64,000 bases of DNA from Oscillospiraceae bacterium. GTDB lineage: Bacteria; Bacillota; Clostridia; Oscillospirales; Oscillospiraceae. The notes under the pieces were generated by a model that was given only the letters and a program-made list of their open reading frames with translations, did not search any database and was not told where the DNA came from. Position 1 is the first letter of the stretch. Each line of letters opens with the position of its first letter. Below, piece after piece: positions 46,130 to 55,901 of the stretch. A program made the translations under genes and the position numbers. The stretch lies in NCBI GenBank assembly GCA_902779945.1, contig CACZDN010000016.1, positions 124,001 through 188,000 of the forward strand, in the 5' to 3' direction.

Positions 46130-46387
46130 TTTATGATCACGGCTCAACTGAACGAGAAGCTATTGCCCTGCTATTCAGTATATTTCAACAATAAGATAAC
46201 TCGTTTTCCCACGTATTATGCTCTATATCTTTGCTCTCGTAGCTTAAAGCCTAATGCATACGGCACTCTTTCAAGGATGATCTGCTCGGGAAAAAGCAGT
46301 TTTGGGTATTGGATAGGCTCAGAAAAAATAGTAGCATATTGTCAGGCAGGCCCGGGATGGGCAAAATAACAGTAGGAGGATTAAGGA

Positions 46388-46880
46388 ATGAATCCAGATA
46401 CCGCCAATTATACTATGACTGGTTTCGGCCTCTATGTTCCGTCTTATCTTGCGGAACAACTGCAGCATTTGGACTTGACCACACTTGCGCTTTACGAGAG
46501 CCATCTCAGAAACTCCGGCAAAGCAGCGGCGACTATTGAAAAGTACACGCGCTTTATACAGTGCTTTATTTTGTCTCTTGGCGACCACTATTTGTCAATC
46601 GCACTTGTCAGGGCCTGGCTGGAGAGCATGAAAAAGACCAAGCACATCAACACAGTCAATAACGCAGTCTCGGCTTTGAACGGTTTCTTCAAATGGTTGG
46701 GGCGAGCAGACTGCGTCGTCTCCTTCTTCCCTTACCAGGAACCGCAGTTCCGTGAAGACAGGCGCAATCTGGAAAAGGCAGACTTTGACCGTATGCTTGA
46801 TAAGGCGGACGTGAGAATGAGGGCGATTCTCCTGACTTTCTATGGCACCGGCATCCGCGTGAGTGAGCTCCAACAGCTTT
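46388..46880 (+). pseudogene. Truncated tyrosine recombinase (integrase) gene
   Basis: GTAGGAGGATTAAGGA precedes ATG 46388. The product has a SAM-like core-binding domain (about residues 30-115: LALYESHLRNSGKAAATIEKY, NNAVSALNGFFKWLG) and the beginning of the catalytic domain, including the first catalytic arginine in YGTGIRVSELQQLSI (about 157-165). After that the frame leaves the family (RRRSSS, stop at 46906) and the sequence joins another gene remnant on the opposite strand at about 46880. The H-x-x-R and Tyr parts are absent, so it should be inactive. A+T-richer than the housekeeping genes. Confidence 0.8.
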
Positions 46881-47019
46881 CGATCCGGCGGCGCTCATCG
46901 TCATAGCTGCGCGCGCTCTTCTTCGTATAATCCTCGCGGCTTTTGAAGCCGTAGATATAGAATTCCCGCATATAATCACGGATCTTCCCGAAGTTTTTGA
47001 TCAGTTCACTGTAAGCCAC
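46878..47019 (-). pseudogene. N-terminal remnant of a WYL-type regulator
   Basis: GGAGGTGAAGAC precedes GTG 47019, which opens AYSELIKNFGKIRDYMREFY and YGFKSREDYTKKSARSYDDE, then RRRIES. This resembles the start of WYL-domain regulators common in clostridial mobile elements. It is cut off at about 46878 where it meets the integrase remnant, so the WYL sensor domain is missing. Confidence 0.55.
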
Positions 47020-47131
47020 GTCTTCACCTCCTGACGTTTTCATTATTTTCTGTCAGCCGTGCAGATGGTCAAATTCCCTGTTTTTTTAAATTATTGAATA
47101 CACGAAAACCAGAGTCCTTACCAGTTATCTT

Positions 47132-48511
47132 CTAGTATACAGGCAGCTGATACAAATTCTCACCACTGTAATAGGTATATCCGTTCTCCTGCTCTGCATA
47201 TCCGTTAGCAGCAATGAAGCCCAGTCGAACGACATTCAGCGCGTCAATCTCCCAAACCTGGCCTGCTTCCCTGTGGATTTCATCAAGCGTCATCGGATTC
47301 CGGTAATACTTCGCCTCAAAGATCTCATATTCGTCCCCGAACGCGAGAGCTACATCAAACTCACCGTTTCGATGGCGGACAGGGTCATCGTAGTAATAGG
47401 TGCCGATGTTCGTGATTCCGGGAAGTTTGCCGCTTTTCGCAAGCTGAGAGAAAAAGCTCCGGCACAGTTCTTCAAACCGGTGTGGGACAAACTCGGACAG
47501 CAGCGTAGGAGAGACGATCTGTTCAAAGAAGGTGCGCGCGCCGATCATTTGCAATGAGCTCTTGTTGGGGTAAACATAGGCATAGTAAAAGCGTATCAGA
47601 TTATCATTGATCTCATAACACTTCTTTTTGGCGTCGTTGGGCCTGTTGATTGGAGCGACCTGTCGCACCAGTTCCATGGAAGCCAGGGATTTCATCTGCT
47701 TGGCAAGATTCCCCGTGCTGTTGGATTGAAGCTTGTTCTCAAGCTCCGTATACCTTTTCTTGCCATTGCCGAGAGCTGCCAGAATGCGCTCCGCATTTAC
47801 GGCATTGGTGTAATCGGAGAGCAAAATATTGAATGCATACAGATTGACCGGATTGCTGGGGGTCAGGATCGTACGAATGATGTTCTCTTCGAGTGTTTCC
47901 TCATCGTGTATCTGTTGGAGAACGAAGGGCGAACCGCCGAAAACACTGTAGAACGCAATCTTTTCATAGGGCGTCTTGGAGGGATAAAAGGCCGCCGCTT
48001 CCCGGTAGTTTAACTCCTGCAAATGGATAATCAGACCAAAGCGCCCATAAAGAGCATCTTTTTCTTCCAACAGGTTTTTCATGACACTGATCTGTGAGCC
48101 GGAGAGGATCAGGCTGATGTTGCCGAGCTTTGTATCCACGATGCTCTGGAAAACAGAATCGATCTTTTGGGATTCAACAAAGGTGCTCAGATAGGGATAT
48201 TCGTCGATGACAACAACAAACTCTCTGGGAAGAGAATTCAGAAACGTAAAAACATCCTGGAATGTATCAAATGAGGACGCAAAAGGCAGCACACGCTCCG
48301 CAAGCAGCACCTTCACAAAGGCATCCACATTTTCCTTCATAGTTCCCTTGATGCACTCATAATAAATAGCTGTTTTGTCCTGCTGCTGCAGGGCCTCCTT
48401 GATCAGCCGCGTTTTGCCGACACGGCGTTTCCCGTAGAGAAGCGCAGCGTGGTTGCTTCTCTTCATTGCAGATGTGAGTTGAGAAAGTTCCTCCGACCTC
48501 GCAACAAACAT
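47132..48511 (-). CDS. AAA ATPase with C-terminal DUF234 domain
   Basis: 459-residue cytoplasmic P-loop ATPase of the archaeal-ATPase/DUF234 group, function unknown. Walker A GKRRVGKT lies at residues 27-34; Walker B FVVVIDEYPYL and sensor LILSGSQ follow; a winged-helix region (about 235-300) leads to a C-terminal domain in which GEFDVALAF and EAKYY resemble a PD-(D/E)xK nuclease core. ATG 48511 has AAAGGAGGG upstream. It has its own promoter, is divergent from the GIY-YIG gene, and is clearly A+T-richer than addA and sigG, so it was probably acquired. A role in defence or mobile-element biology is inference. Confidence 0.85.
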   Translation of the reverse strand: MFVARSEELSQLTSAMKRSNHAALLYGKRRVGKTRLIKEALQQQDKTAIYYECIKGTMKENVDAFVKVLLAERVLPFASSFDTFQDVFTFLNSLPREFVVVIDEYPYLSTFVESQKIDSVFQSIVDTKLGNISLILSGSQISVMKNLLEEKDALYGRFGLIIHLQELNYREAAAFYPSKTPYEKIAFYSVFGGSPFVLQQIHDEETLEENIIRTILTPSNPVNLYAFNILLSDYTNAVNAERILAALGNGKKRYTELENKLQSNSTGNLAKQMKSLASMELVRQVAPINRPNDAKKKCYEINDNLIRFYYAYVYPNKSSLQMIGARTFFEQIVSPTLLSEFVPHRFEELCRSFFSQLAKSGKLPGITNIGTYYYDDPVRHRNGEFDVALAFGDEYEIFEAKYYRNPMTLDEIHREAGQVWEIDALNVVRLGFIAANGYAEQENGYTYYSGENLYQLPVY

Positions 48512-48538
48512 AAGGGGCCCTCCTTTTATGCTGATTCT

Positions 48539-48553
48539 AAATTCAGTGAATTT
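48539..48553. promoter_or_regulatory. Palindrome AAATTCA-G-TGAATTT downstream of the ATPase promoter
   Basis: Perfect 7-bp arms in the 5' leader of the ATPase gene, 13 bp past its -10 box; operator-like. Confidence 0.45.
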
Positions 48554-48565
48554 GATTTCAGTTAA

Positions 48566-48594
48566 ATAATACTTGCAGAAACGGGATTTGTCAA
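48566..48594 (-). promoter_or_regulatory. Promoter of the DUF234 ATPase gene
   Basis: Minus-strand TTGACA (48594-48589), 17-bp spacer, TATTAT (48571-48566). Confidence 0.75.
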
Positions 48595-48632
48595 CTGTTT
48601 CTTGTGTTTGCGTACAGCCTCGGGCGGAGAGC

Positions 48633-48660
48633 TTGACACATATCCAGAAAATAGTATAAA
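48633..48660 (+). promoter_or_regulatory. Promoter of the GIY-YIG gene
   Basis: TTGACA (48633-48638), 16-bp spacer, TATAAA (48655-48660). Confidence 0.7.
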
Positions 48661-48688
48661 ATAAGAAAAAATGAAACGGGAGATCGTC

Positions 48689-49570
48689 ATGGCAAATAGA
48701 GGAAAAAGCATCAATCTATATCTAATGGACGGCAGTGCCGACGGGCGTATAAAATGCACATTAGCTAATTGGACAGGAATTGCTTATAGGATTCCACGTA
48801 CCGATATAGAGCTATGCAAAGATCGGGACCATCTAAAGCAGAGCGGAGTATATTTTCTCTTTGGCGTATCAGATGAAACTGGAGAACCCGTTGTATACAT
48901 AGGACAAGCGGGAGAACGAAAAAACGGTGAAGGGATCTTATACCGTTTGCAAGAGCACAAAAAGAATCCAGATAAAGATTATTGGACAGAAGCAGTCGTA
49001 TTTACAACAGCCGGAAATACGTTCGGTCCAACAGAAATAAGCTATCTCGAAAACAGGTTTTGCAGCATTGCAGTTGAAGCGAAACGTTATATTGTAAAAA
49101 ATGCAAATGATCCGACCCAAGGGCATGTTACCGAAGAAAAGGAAAGTGAACTCGAAGAGTTTATTGACTATGCCAAAGTTATCATGGGTACGCTTGGGCA
49201 CAAGGTCTTTTTGCCAATAAACGCGCCAGTTTCTTCTTCTGCGCAAAATGAACCGGATATTAATCAACAGCTTTTCCTTAAAACTTTGAAAGTAGACGCT
49301 TCCGGAAGAAGAGTCAGCGATGGATTTGTCGTTCTGAAAGGAAGTAAAGTTGCTCTAACACCGACCAAAAGCTGCCCAAACTGGACTAAACAGCTTCGTG
49401 CACGTTATCAAGATAAAATCGATAACGGCGGTGTCTTAGTTGATGATTTGCCATTTACAAGCCCATCCGCTGCGGCGGGATTTGTAAACTACGCCAGCGC
49501 AAACGGCCTGACATCCTGGCTTACTGCTGATGGAAGAACACTGAAAGCCTTAGAAGGAACAGGCGAATAA
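48689..49570 (+). CDS. GIY-YIG nuclease-fold protein with DUF4357
   Basis: 293-residue protein. The GIY-YIG half lies at about 45-150 (SGVYFLFGVS ... VVYIGQAGE, with a conserved Glu in SYLENRFCSIA), and a C-terminal DUF4357 domain at about 210-290 (GFVVLKGSKVAL, SPSAAAGFV, NGLTSWLTADGRTL). Members are single-strand or structure-selective nucleases often found near restriction-modification and defence genes; the actual target is unknown. ATG 48689 is preferred since CGGGAG lies 6 nt upstream; ATG 48671 has no ribosome site. A+T-rich, divergent from the ATPase gene. Confidence 0.87.
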   Translation: MANRGKSINLYLMDGSADGRIKCTLANWTGIAYRIPRTDIELCKDRDHLKQSGVYFLFGVSDETGEPVVYIGQAGERKNGEGILYRLQEHKKNPDKDYWTEAVVFTTAGNTFGPTEISYLENRFCSIAVEAKRYIVKNANDPTQGHVTEEKESELEEFIDYAKVIMGTLGHKVFLPINAPVSSSAQNEPDINQQLFLKTLKVDASGRRVSDGFVVLKGSKVALTPTKSCPNWTKQLRARYQDKIDNGGVLVDDLPFTSPSAAAGFVNYASANGLTSWLTADGRTLKALEGTGE

Positions 49571-49669
49571 CGATACTCAATCAGGTTCGAGCTGAGTCGC
49601 ATCCCCTTGCATGAAATTTCCCGACCTGGGAAATACTAAAGACCACATCCGAAAAAAGGAGTGGTCGTC

Positions 49670-50446
49670 ATGCAGGGGAAGGTCGAGATCTGCGGGGTGA
49701 ACACAGCGAAGCTGCCGGTGCTGAAAGCCGCCGAGACGCGCGCGCTGTTGGAAAAGGCGCGGGGCGGTGACCGGGAGGCCCGCCAGGCGCTGATTGCGGG
49801 GAACCTGCGGCTGGTGCTGTCGGTGATCCAGAAGTTTTCCGGGCGCGGTGAGAGTATGGACGACCTTTTTCAAGTGGGCTGCATTGGCCTCATCAAGGCC
49901 GTGGACTGTTTTGATCTCAACCAGAACGTCCAGTTTTCCACCTACGGTGTTCCCATGATTGCCGGGGAGCTGCGGCGGTTTCTGCGGGATCACAGCGCGG
50001 TGCGGGTGTCGCGCTCCATGCGGGACACGGCCTACCGGGTCCTGCAGGCCAAGGAGAAGCTCACTGCCGAGACCGGGCGGGAGCCGGATGTCGACCGGAT
50101 CGCCAGATACCTCGACATCCCGCGGCAGGAGGTCGTCTTCTCTCTCGAGGCCATCACTGACCCCGTCTCCCTCTATGATCCGGTCTACGCCGACGGGGGC
50201 GAGAACGCCACCGTCATGGACCAGATCGGCGACAGCCGCAACACGGACGAGCACTGGCTGGAGCAGATCGCGCTGGAGGAGGCGGTGCGCCGTTTGGACG
50301 AGCGGGAAAAGCGCATCCTCGCCCTGCGCTTTTACGACGGCCGCACCCAGATGGAGGTCGCGAAGGTTGTCGGCATCTCCCAGGCCCAGGTCTCGCGTCT
50401 GGAGAAAAACGCGATCCGCAGGATCAAGAAGGAGCTGGGAAGCTGA
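49670..50446 (+). CDS. sigG: Sporulation sigma factor G
   Basis: 258-residue late forespore sigma factor. The N-terminal KVEICGVNTAKLPVLK (residues 4-19) is diagnostic for sigma-G. Region 2 has DLFQVGCIGLIKAVDCFDLNQN and QFSTYGVPMIAGELRRFLRD, region 3 the VSRSMRDTAYRVLQ block, and region 4 GRTQMEVAKVVGISQAQVSRLE. AAAAAAGGAG precedes ATG 49670; the GTG at 49661 would add three residues. It usually follows sigE in Bacillus, but here it stands alone after the accessory island. Confidence 0.95.
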   Translation: MQGKVEICGVNTAKLPVLKAAETRALLEKARGGDREARQALIAGNLRLVLSVIQKFSGRGESMDDLFQVGCIGLIKAVDCFDLNQNVQFSTYGVPMIAGELRRFLRDHSAVRVSRSMRDTAYRVLQAKEKLTAETGREPDVDRIARYLDIPRQEVVFSLEAITDPVSLYDPVYADGGENATVMDQIGDSRNTDEHWLEQIALEEAVRRLDEREKRILALRFYDGRTQMEVAKVVGISQAQVSRLEKNAIRRIKKELGS

Positions 50447-50468
50447 GGGCAGAGGGGGCCCCCTCAGT

Positions 50469-50517
50469 CATGGCCTCGTGCGGGGTCGGCCATGACAGCT
50501 CCCCTTTCAGGAGAGCC
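50469..50517. repeat. Intergenic repeat family 2, copy 2
   Basis: CATGGCCTCG ... CGGCCATGACAGCTCCCC then TTTCAGGAG; reverse complement of 13202-13250. Confidence 0.7.
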
Positions 50518-50626
50518 GCTGTTTCCCTCTCTTTCACGGCTTCATGTTCCGTGACGATCCTGTTATTTTGGGCAAAGCGGAGTCGAATGCATAATGCCCG
50601 TTCACGCAGGGGCCTTTTTATGAAAA

Positions 50627-50664
50627 ATACGGCGATTTCGTAGCTTGCTACGATTTCGCCGTAT
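50627..50664. terminator. Hairpin between sigG and the O-antigen ligase-like gene
   Basis: ATACGGCGATTTCGTAGC / GCTACGATTTCGCCGTAT with a 2-nt loop and two internal T-T mismatches. No long T run follows. Confidence 0.55.
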
Positions 50665-50812
50665 ATTTCATGTAATTTGTGCATGATTGCTGTTGGGAGG
50701 AACAACCCCTCCCCTGCGGTCATGTCGTATGGTTTGCCGGATATTCGGACTTTTTGAAGTCACTTTGCTTTTGCTCAGAATAATATGCCGGGGCACGGCC
50801 AACGCCGCCTGT

Positions 50813-52420
50813 CTACGCTGTTTTTTCCGTCTCCCCCTCTGCTGGAGCAACCGGCGCTCTCGCCTGATCCGACTGGCGGACGCATTTGTCCGCGACGCCG
50901 GCCAGAACCCAGAAGAGCGGCGAGACGATGGCAATGGAGAACACAAAGAACGAGTAGACCAGATAGCCCGCCATAGCGGCCAGCAGGATGAGCAGAACCG
51001 GGCATGCGACCGCCCTGCGCATGCAGCGGATCGCCAGCGAGATCAGAAATCCCAGATACAGCCCGAACCCCACAAGCCCCGTGCAGGCGGCGACGGAGAG
51101 GAAATCGTTGTGCGGAAAGTCGACCAGGATCTCAGAGCTGTTCATCAGGGCCTGGTATCCGGCGTCGTAGGGATAGAACAGACTGATGAAGCAGCCGGGG
51201 CCGCCGCCCAGAATGGGATTCTGGGCGATGAGCTTGAGCGTGCTCTTCCAGATGTAGCCGCGCAGCGAGCCGGCATGGTCCGACAACTCGCCGTGCAGCA
51301 GCTCGGACGCCTCGCGGATCAGCTGGTTGCTGCCGCTGTACCCGTACACGACGATCAGCCCGACGATGAGCAGCGCGAGCATGATGAGATAACCCACCCG
51401 CCGAATGGTGGACGGTTTGAGCTTCCAGGTCCTCTCATGCCGCTCCATGTACCACGCCAGAATGCCGAGCGCGACCGCCCCCAGCAGGAAAAGGAGCGCG
51501 GCGGCGCCGGGAGCAAAGCTGCGGTTTCTGCGCCAGGTGAAGCTCAGCGCAAACCCCAGAAACACGGGGACGAGGCCGATGAGCAGCCTGCGCAGCCGCC
51601 AGCGGCTCTCGACCAGCGTGGGGAGCATCAGCAGGACGATCAAGAAGCCGATCTTCGCGGTATCCACGTCGCTGAACACGGCGGTATAGGTCATGAAAAA
51701 CAGAGCCGGCAGGAAGGAGCGCCGCTGATTTCCGTCCAGAATCACATAGCCGCACAGCAGGGAGGGGATCAGGATGCAGATCATGCCCGCGACGCAGTCC
51801 TGGTGCCCGATGGTCGTGAGAAATTCGGAGTTCCAGTAGTTGTAGGTGCCGGGATAGAGGATGGTGGAGCCAAAGCTCTGGACCATGGCAATGAAGCCCA
51901 TGATCGTCCCCATGACGCCGAGGCCGCTGATATAGGTGTCGGTATACTCCCCCCAGAAGGAGAGGAGCATGAACGCCAGCGCGTACATCAGCATGGAGAG
52001 CACGCCCTCGTAGCGGCTCTGTCCGATAAAAAGGCGGGAGTACGGGGACGCGATGGCCGAGATGACACCCCACAGCACGTAGGCAAACAGCATCACCTGC
52101 GGCACGGTGATCTTCACTCTGCTCTTCTCCCGGAGATAAAAGCCGCGCTGTCTCCCCGGGATGTAGAGAAAGCCGATCACCAGGCACGCGAGCGCATACA
52201 GGCCCGTCATCCCGATAAAGAGGTAGAACTTCGTCTCGGTGGTATTGTAGTATGTTCTGGGGCTGAGCAGCAGCGGGAAGACGGTCAGGATGATGAAGGC
52301 GTAGATCTGACTGGCCCGCTCCCAGAAGGGGCAGTCCCTCCGCCGCTCCAGAGCGGCGCCCGTGCTGTTGCGGCAAAAGAATGCCTCGTTTCGCTGTTTT
52401 CTGATATAGCCTGTTTTCAT
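50813..52420 (-). CDS. O-antigen ligase-like (Wzy_C family) membrane protein
   Basis: 535-residue polytopic membrane protein with about 12 hydrophobic segments and a Wzy_C-type extracytoplasmic loop around residues 380-430, including GSLRGYIWKSTLKLIAQNPI, GGGPG and DFPHNDFLSVAACTGLVGF. Proteins of this group polymerise or transfer lipid-linked glycans. It is directly downstream of the sugar-phosphate transferase gene (51-bp gap), so the pair probably belongs to surface polysaccharide synthesis. ATG 52420 with GGGAG upstream; a 15-bp longer frame lacks a ribosome site. Confidence 0.83.
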   Translation of the reverse strand: MKTGYIRKQRNEAFFCRNSTGAALERRRDCPFWERASQIYAFIILTVFPLLLSPRTYYNTTETKFYLFIGMTGLYALACLVIGFLYIPGRQRGFYLREKSRVKITVPQVMLFAYVLWGVISAIASPYSRLFIGQSRYEGVLSMLMYALAFMLLSFWGEYTDTYISGLGVMGTIMGFIAMVQSFGSTILYPGTYNYWNSEFLTTIGHQDCVAGMICILIPSLLCGYVILDGNQRRSFLPALFFMTYTAVFSDVDTAKIGFLIVLLMLPTLVESRWRLRRLLIGLVPVFLGFALSFTWRRNRSFAPGAAALLFLLGAVALGILAWYMERHERTWKLKPSTIRRVGYLIMLALLIVGLIVVYGYSGSNQLIREASELLHGELSDHAGSLRGYIWKSTLKLIAQNPILGGGPGCFISLFYPYDAGYQALMNSSEILVDFPHNDFLSVAACTGLVGFGLYLGFLISLAIRCMRRAVACPVLLILLAAMAGYLVYSFFVFSIAIVSPLFWVLAGVADKCVRQSDQARAPVAPAEGETEKTA

Positions 52421-52471
52421 GTCGCTTTCTCCCAAGTGCGCCCGGCAAAGCCGCCCGGCGCTTTTTTCAGT

Positions 52472-53899
52472 TCAGCGGCCGCTTGTGACCGGCTGCTTTT
52501 CTTTCTCGGATTTTGCCGTGAGGGTCTCGTCGTTTACAAACTTTCCCTTGAACACCGTCGCGAACAGGATCCAGAGGTCGAGCCCGACGCTCCAGTTTTC
52601 GATGTACCAGATGTCGTGCTCCACGCGGTCCTTGATCGGTGTGTCGCCGCGGAAGCCGTGGATCTGCGCCCAGCCGGTGATGCCGGGGCGCACCTGATGG
52701 CGCACCATGTAGAGCGGGATCTCCTCTTTGAACTGGTACACAAAATGCGGGATCTCCGGCCGGGGGCCGACAAGGCTCATGCTCCCCGCCAGGACGCAGA
52801 AGAGCTGGGGCAGCTCATCCAGCGAGACCTTGCGCATAAACGAGCCGAGCCTGGTCCGGCGCGGGTCCTCCTTCCGGCTCCAGCCGCTGTTCTCCTCCGC
52901 ATTTACGCGCATGGTCCTGAATTTGAGAAGCGTGAACTCCTTCTTGTTCAGCCCCACGCGGGTCTGACGGAACAGGATCGGCCCCGGGGAGGAGAGCCTG
53001 ACGCCGAGCGCACACAGAAGCATGACCGGCGAGAGCAGAATAATCAGCATCAGAGAACCCAGAATGTCCATCGCGCGCTTGACGAAGGCGTTTGCAAAAT
53101 TGTCCAGCGGGATACGTCGGATATTCAGCATCGGCAGACCGTCGAGATCGTCGAACTGCGGGTTCCCCGGCATGTAATTGGAGTAGAAGGGGATGATGGA
53201 CAGCTTGACGCCCGCCTTTTCACAGCCTTCGATGACGTTGGACGTCAGCTCAAAATCCTCGATCTCCATGGCGGAGATCACTTCGTCCGGCTGTGTGCGC
53301 TCCAGGACCTTTTCCAGCGCCTCGTACCCGCCGAGATACGGCAGCGAAAACCCGGTCCCGGGTCTTTGCGCTATGTAGCCGAGCGTGTGAAAGCCCAGCT
53401 CCTGATCCGCCTGGGTCTTGTCCAGAAAGCGCTTTGCGGTGTCCCCGCCGCCGATGAGCAGCACATGCTTGAGATTCTTTCCGCGCCGGCGCATCGAATG
53501 CAGCGCCCTGCGCACCAGGACGTGCTTGCAGATGACCGCCCCCGTGCTCAGCAGGAAGAAGATTGCCAGCACCCAGCGGGAGTAATGCTCGCCATGGTCC
53601 AGAAAGAGCCAGCCCAGCAGCAGCAGGATGTCCAGAAGGCTGGCCTGCAGGAGCTTTGTCACCTCGGTCCGGATGCGCTGGATGCGGGAGCTCTGGTAGA
53701 CGCCCAGGGCCGCGTAGGTGAAAACCTGGACCAGCGTGACGACGACCCCGATGCGGAGATAGTTTTCGAGCGGCACCGTCACGGTGCCGTCCATCGACAC
53801 GAACCTCAGCCAGAAGGCCAGCGGGAGCATGAGATATACGAGCACCGCGTCCGTGAGGACGTTCAGCCGGTTCAACAGCGTTTGATTCTCTTTGATCAT
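52472..53899 (-). CDS. Undecaprenyl-phosphate sugar phosphotransferase (WbaP/WcaJ type)
   Basis: 475-residue polyprenyl-phosphate hexose-1-phosphate transferase that starts a lipid-linked glycan. About five N-terminal membrane segments (residues 10-130) precede a CoA-binding-like middle domain (HVLLIGGGDTAKRF). The C-terminal Bac_transf domain (about 275-465) has KRAMDILGSLMLI, SPGPILFRQTRVG, KFRTM, SLDELPQLF and GPRPEI. ATG 53899 (MIKENQTLLNRL) is preferred; the longer frame goes through the promoter. A good promoter lies at 54000-54028. Confidence 0.92.
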   Translation of the reverse strand: MIKENQTLLNRLNVLTDAVLVYLMLPLAFWLRFVSMDGTVTVPLENYLRIGVVVTLVQVFTYAALGVYQSSRIQRIRTEVTKLLQASLLDILLLLGWLFLDHGEHYSRWVLAIFFLLSTGAVICKHVLVRRALHSMRRRGKNLKHVLLIGGGDTAKRFLDKTQADQELGFHTLGYIAQRPGTGFSLPYLGGYEALEKVLERTQPDEVISAMEIEDFELTSNVIEGCEKAGVKLSIIPFYSNYMPGNPQFDDLDGLPMLNIRRIPLDNFANAFVKRAMDILGSLMLIILLSPVMLLCALGVRLSSPGPILFRQTRVGLNKKEFTLLKFRTMRVNAEENSGWSRKEDPRRTRLGSFMRKVSLDELPQLFCVLAGSMSLVGPRPEIPHFVYQFKEEIPLYMVRHQVRPGITGWAQIHGFRGDTPIKDRVEHDIWYIENWSVGLDLWILFATVFKGKFVNDETLTAKSEKEKQPVTSGR

Positions 53900-54285
53900 C
53901 GCAGCAGGACCGTCCCTTTCTTGCAGGAAGCATTCAACTTCTGTTTCATTTCGTTTTTCATCGGCCGCCGCAGAGGGACGGCGACCGACATTATAAATGA
54001 TTTTAACACAGCGATTCCCATAATACAAGCATTTACCGCACGAAACTCACGGCGTCGCACCTGTCACCGCTGCGGTGCTCCGTCCCGGTGGACGGGTCGG
54101 CGCATTGACGCCTGGGAAAAAGCCCCTGCAGGCGGGCGAACAAAACCCTGCCATCCTCAGCCCGCGCTCAGGATGACAGGGCTTTCTGCCTTCAGCGAAG
54201 GCATGACGAGCTTTGTCTTCTTTCCTTTGAAGCTTCGTATGACCGCGCCAAAGCAGTCCGCCGGCGGCGGCCCCGGCGCTTTCGC
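53900..54285. other. Intergenic region upstream of the glycan genes
   Basis: 386 bp: the promoter at 54000-54028, a CCTGCCATCCTCAG...CTCAGGATGACAGG-type repeat (54151-54181) and no gene. Confidence 0.7.
54000..54028 (-). promoter_or_regulatory. Promoter of the glycan genes
   Basis: Minus-strand TTGTAT (54028-54023), 17-bp spacer, TAAAAT (54005-54000). Confidence 0.65.
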
Positions 54286-54986
54286 TTACCCGCCGAGGTA
54301 GGCCTTCTGGACCTCCTCGCTGGCGGCGAGCTCTTTGCCGGTGCCGCTGAGGGTGATGCGGCCCGTCTCCATGACATAGGCGCGGTCGGCGATGGAGAGC
54401 GCCATTTCGGCGTTCTGCTCCACCAGGAGGATGGTGGTGCCGGCCTTGTGCAGGGCGGCGATGATGTCAAAGACCTGCTCGACCAGAATCGGCGCGAGGC
54501 CCATGGACGGCTCGTCCAGCATCAGAAGCCTGGGGGTTGACATGAGGGCCCTGCCCATGGCCAGCATCTGCTGCTCGCCGCCGGAGAGGGTGCCCGCGAT
54601 CTGTCTGCGGCGCTCCTTGAGACGGGGGAACTGCTCGAACACGCGCTCTCTGGCGCTCTCGATCCCGCCGACCGGCGCGGTGAACGCGCCCATGTCCAGA
54701 TTCTCCTCCACCGTCATGCGGGTGAAGACGCGCCGCCCCTCGGGGACGTGGGCGATGCCCAGCTCCACAATCTTGTGCGGGGCCGTGGAGGAGATGGATC
54801 TGCCCATGAACTCGATGCTGCCGCCGCGGCTGCGCATGAGGCCGGAGACGGTCTTCAGCGTGGTGGACTTGCCCGCGCCGTTGGCGCCGATGAGGGTGAC
54901 GATCTCGCCCTCGCTGACCTCAAAGCTCACGCCCTTGACGGCGTGGATGGGGCCGTAGTAGACATTCAGGTTTTCCGCCTTGAGCA

Positions 54987-54990
<4 letters not shown>
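54286..54990 (-). CDS. livF: Branched-chain amino-acid-type ABC transporter ATPase LivF
   Basis: 234-residue ATPase. Walker A is GANGAGKST (about 35-43), signature LSGGEQQMLAMGRAL, Walker B RLLMLDEPSMGLAP, and the switch His lies in the LLVEQN-type end (LLVEQNAEMALSIADRAYVM). GLAP after Walker B is typical of LivF. ATG 54990 overlaps the livG stop by 4 bp. Last gene of livK-H-M-G-F. Confidence 0.93.

Positions 54991-55897
<907 letters not shown>

Positions 55898-55901
<4 letters not shown>

Larger units (their letters stand above)
45491..46387. other. Long non-coding region with structured repeats after addA
   Basis: 897 bp. Two ~70-bp direct repeats (45515-45587, 45717-45789), a large stem-loop (45785-45850), a TTGGTGAGCACCAA hairpin (about 45858-45871), repeat copy E (45987-46129), then about 250 bp of more A+T-rich DNA with no recognisable gene. 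A 78-codon frame at 46133-46369 has no ribosome site and no recognisable product. Confidence 0.75.
50447..50812. other. Intergenic region after sigG
   Basis: 366 bp with the family 2 repeat (50469-50517), a hairpin (50627-50664) and no gene I can support. The genes on either side are convergent. Confidence 0.7.

Noticed and set aside
46133..46369. 78-codon frame after repeat copy E
   Set aside because: No ribosome site, no recognisable product, and the composition is not clearly coding.
49670..50446. sigG gene as sigF or sigB
   Set aside because: The N-terminal KVEICGVNTAKLPVLK and the region 2 sequence match sigma-G specifically; no spoIIAA-spoIIAB genes precede it.
50687..54301. 1204-codon plus-strand frame opposite the glycan genes
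   Set aside because: Covers two well-supported minus-strand genes and non-coding DNA; no domain.
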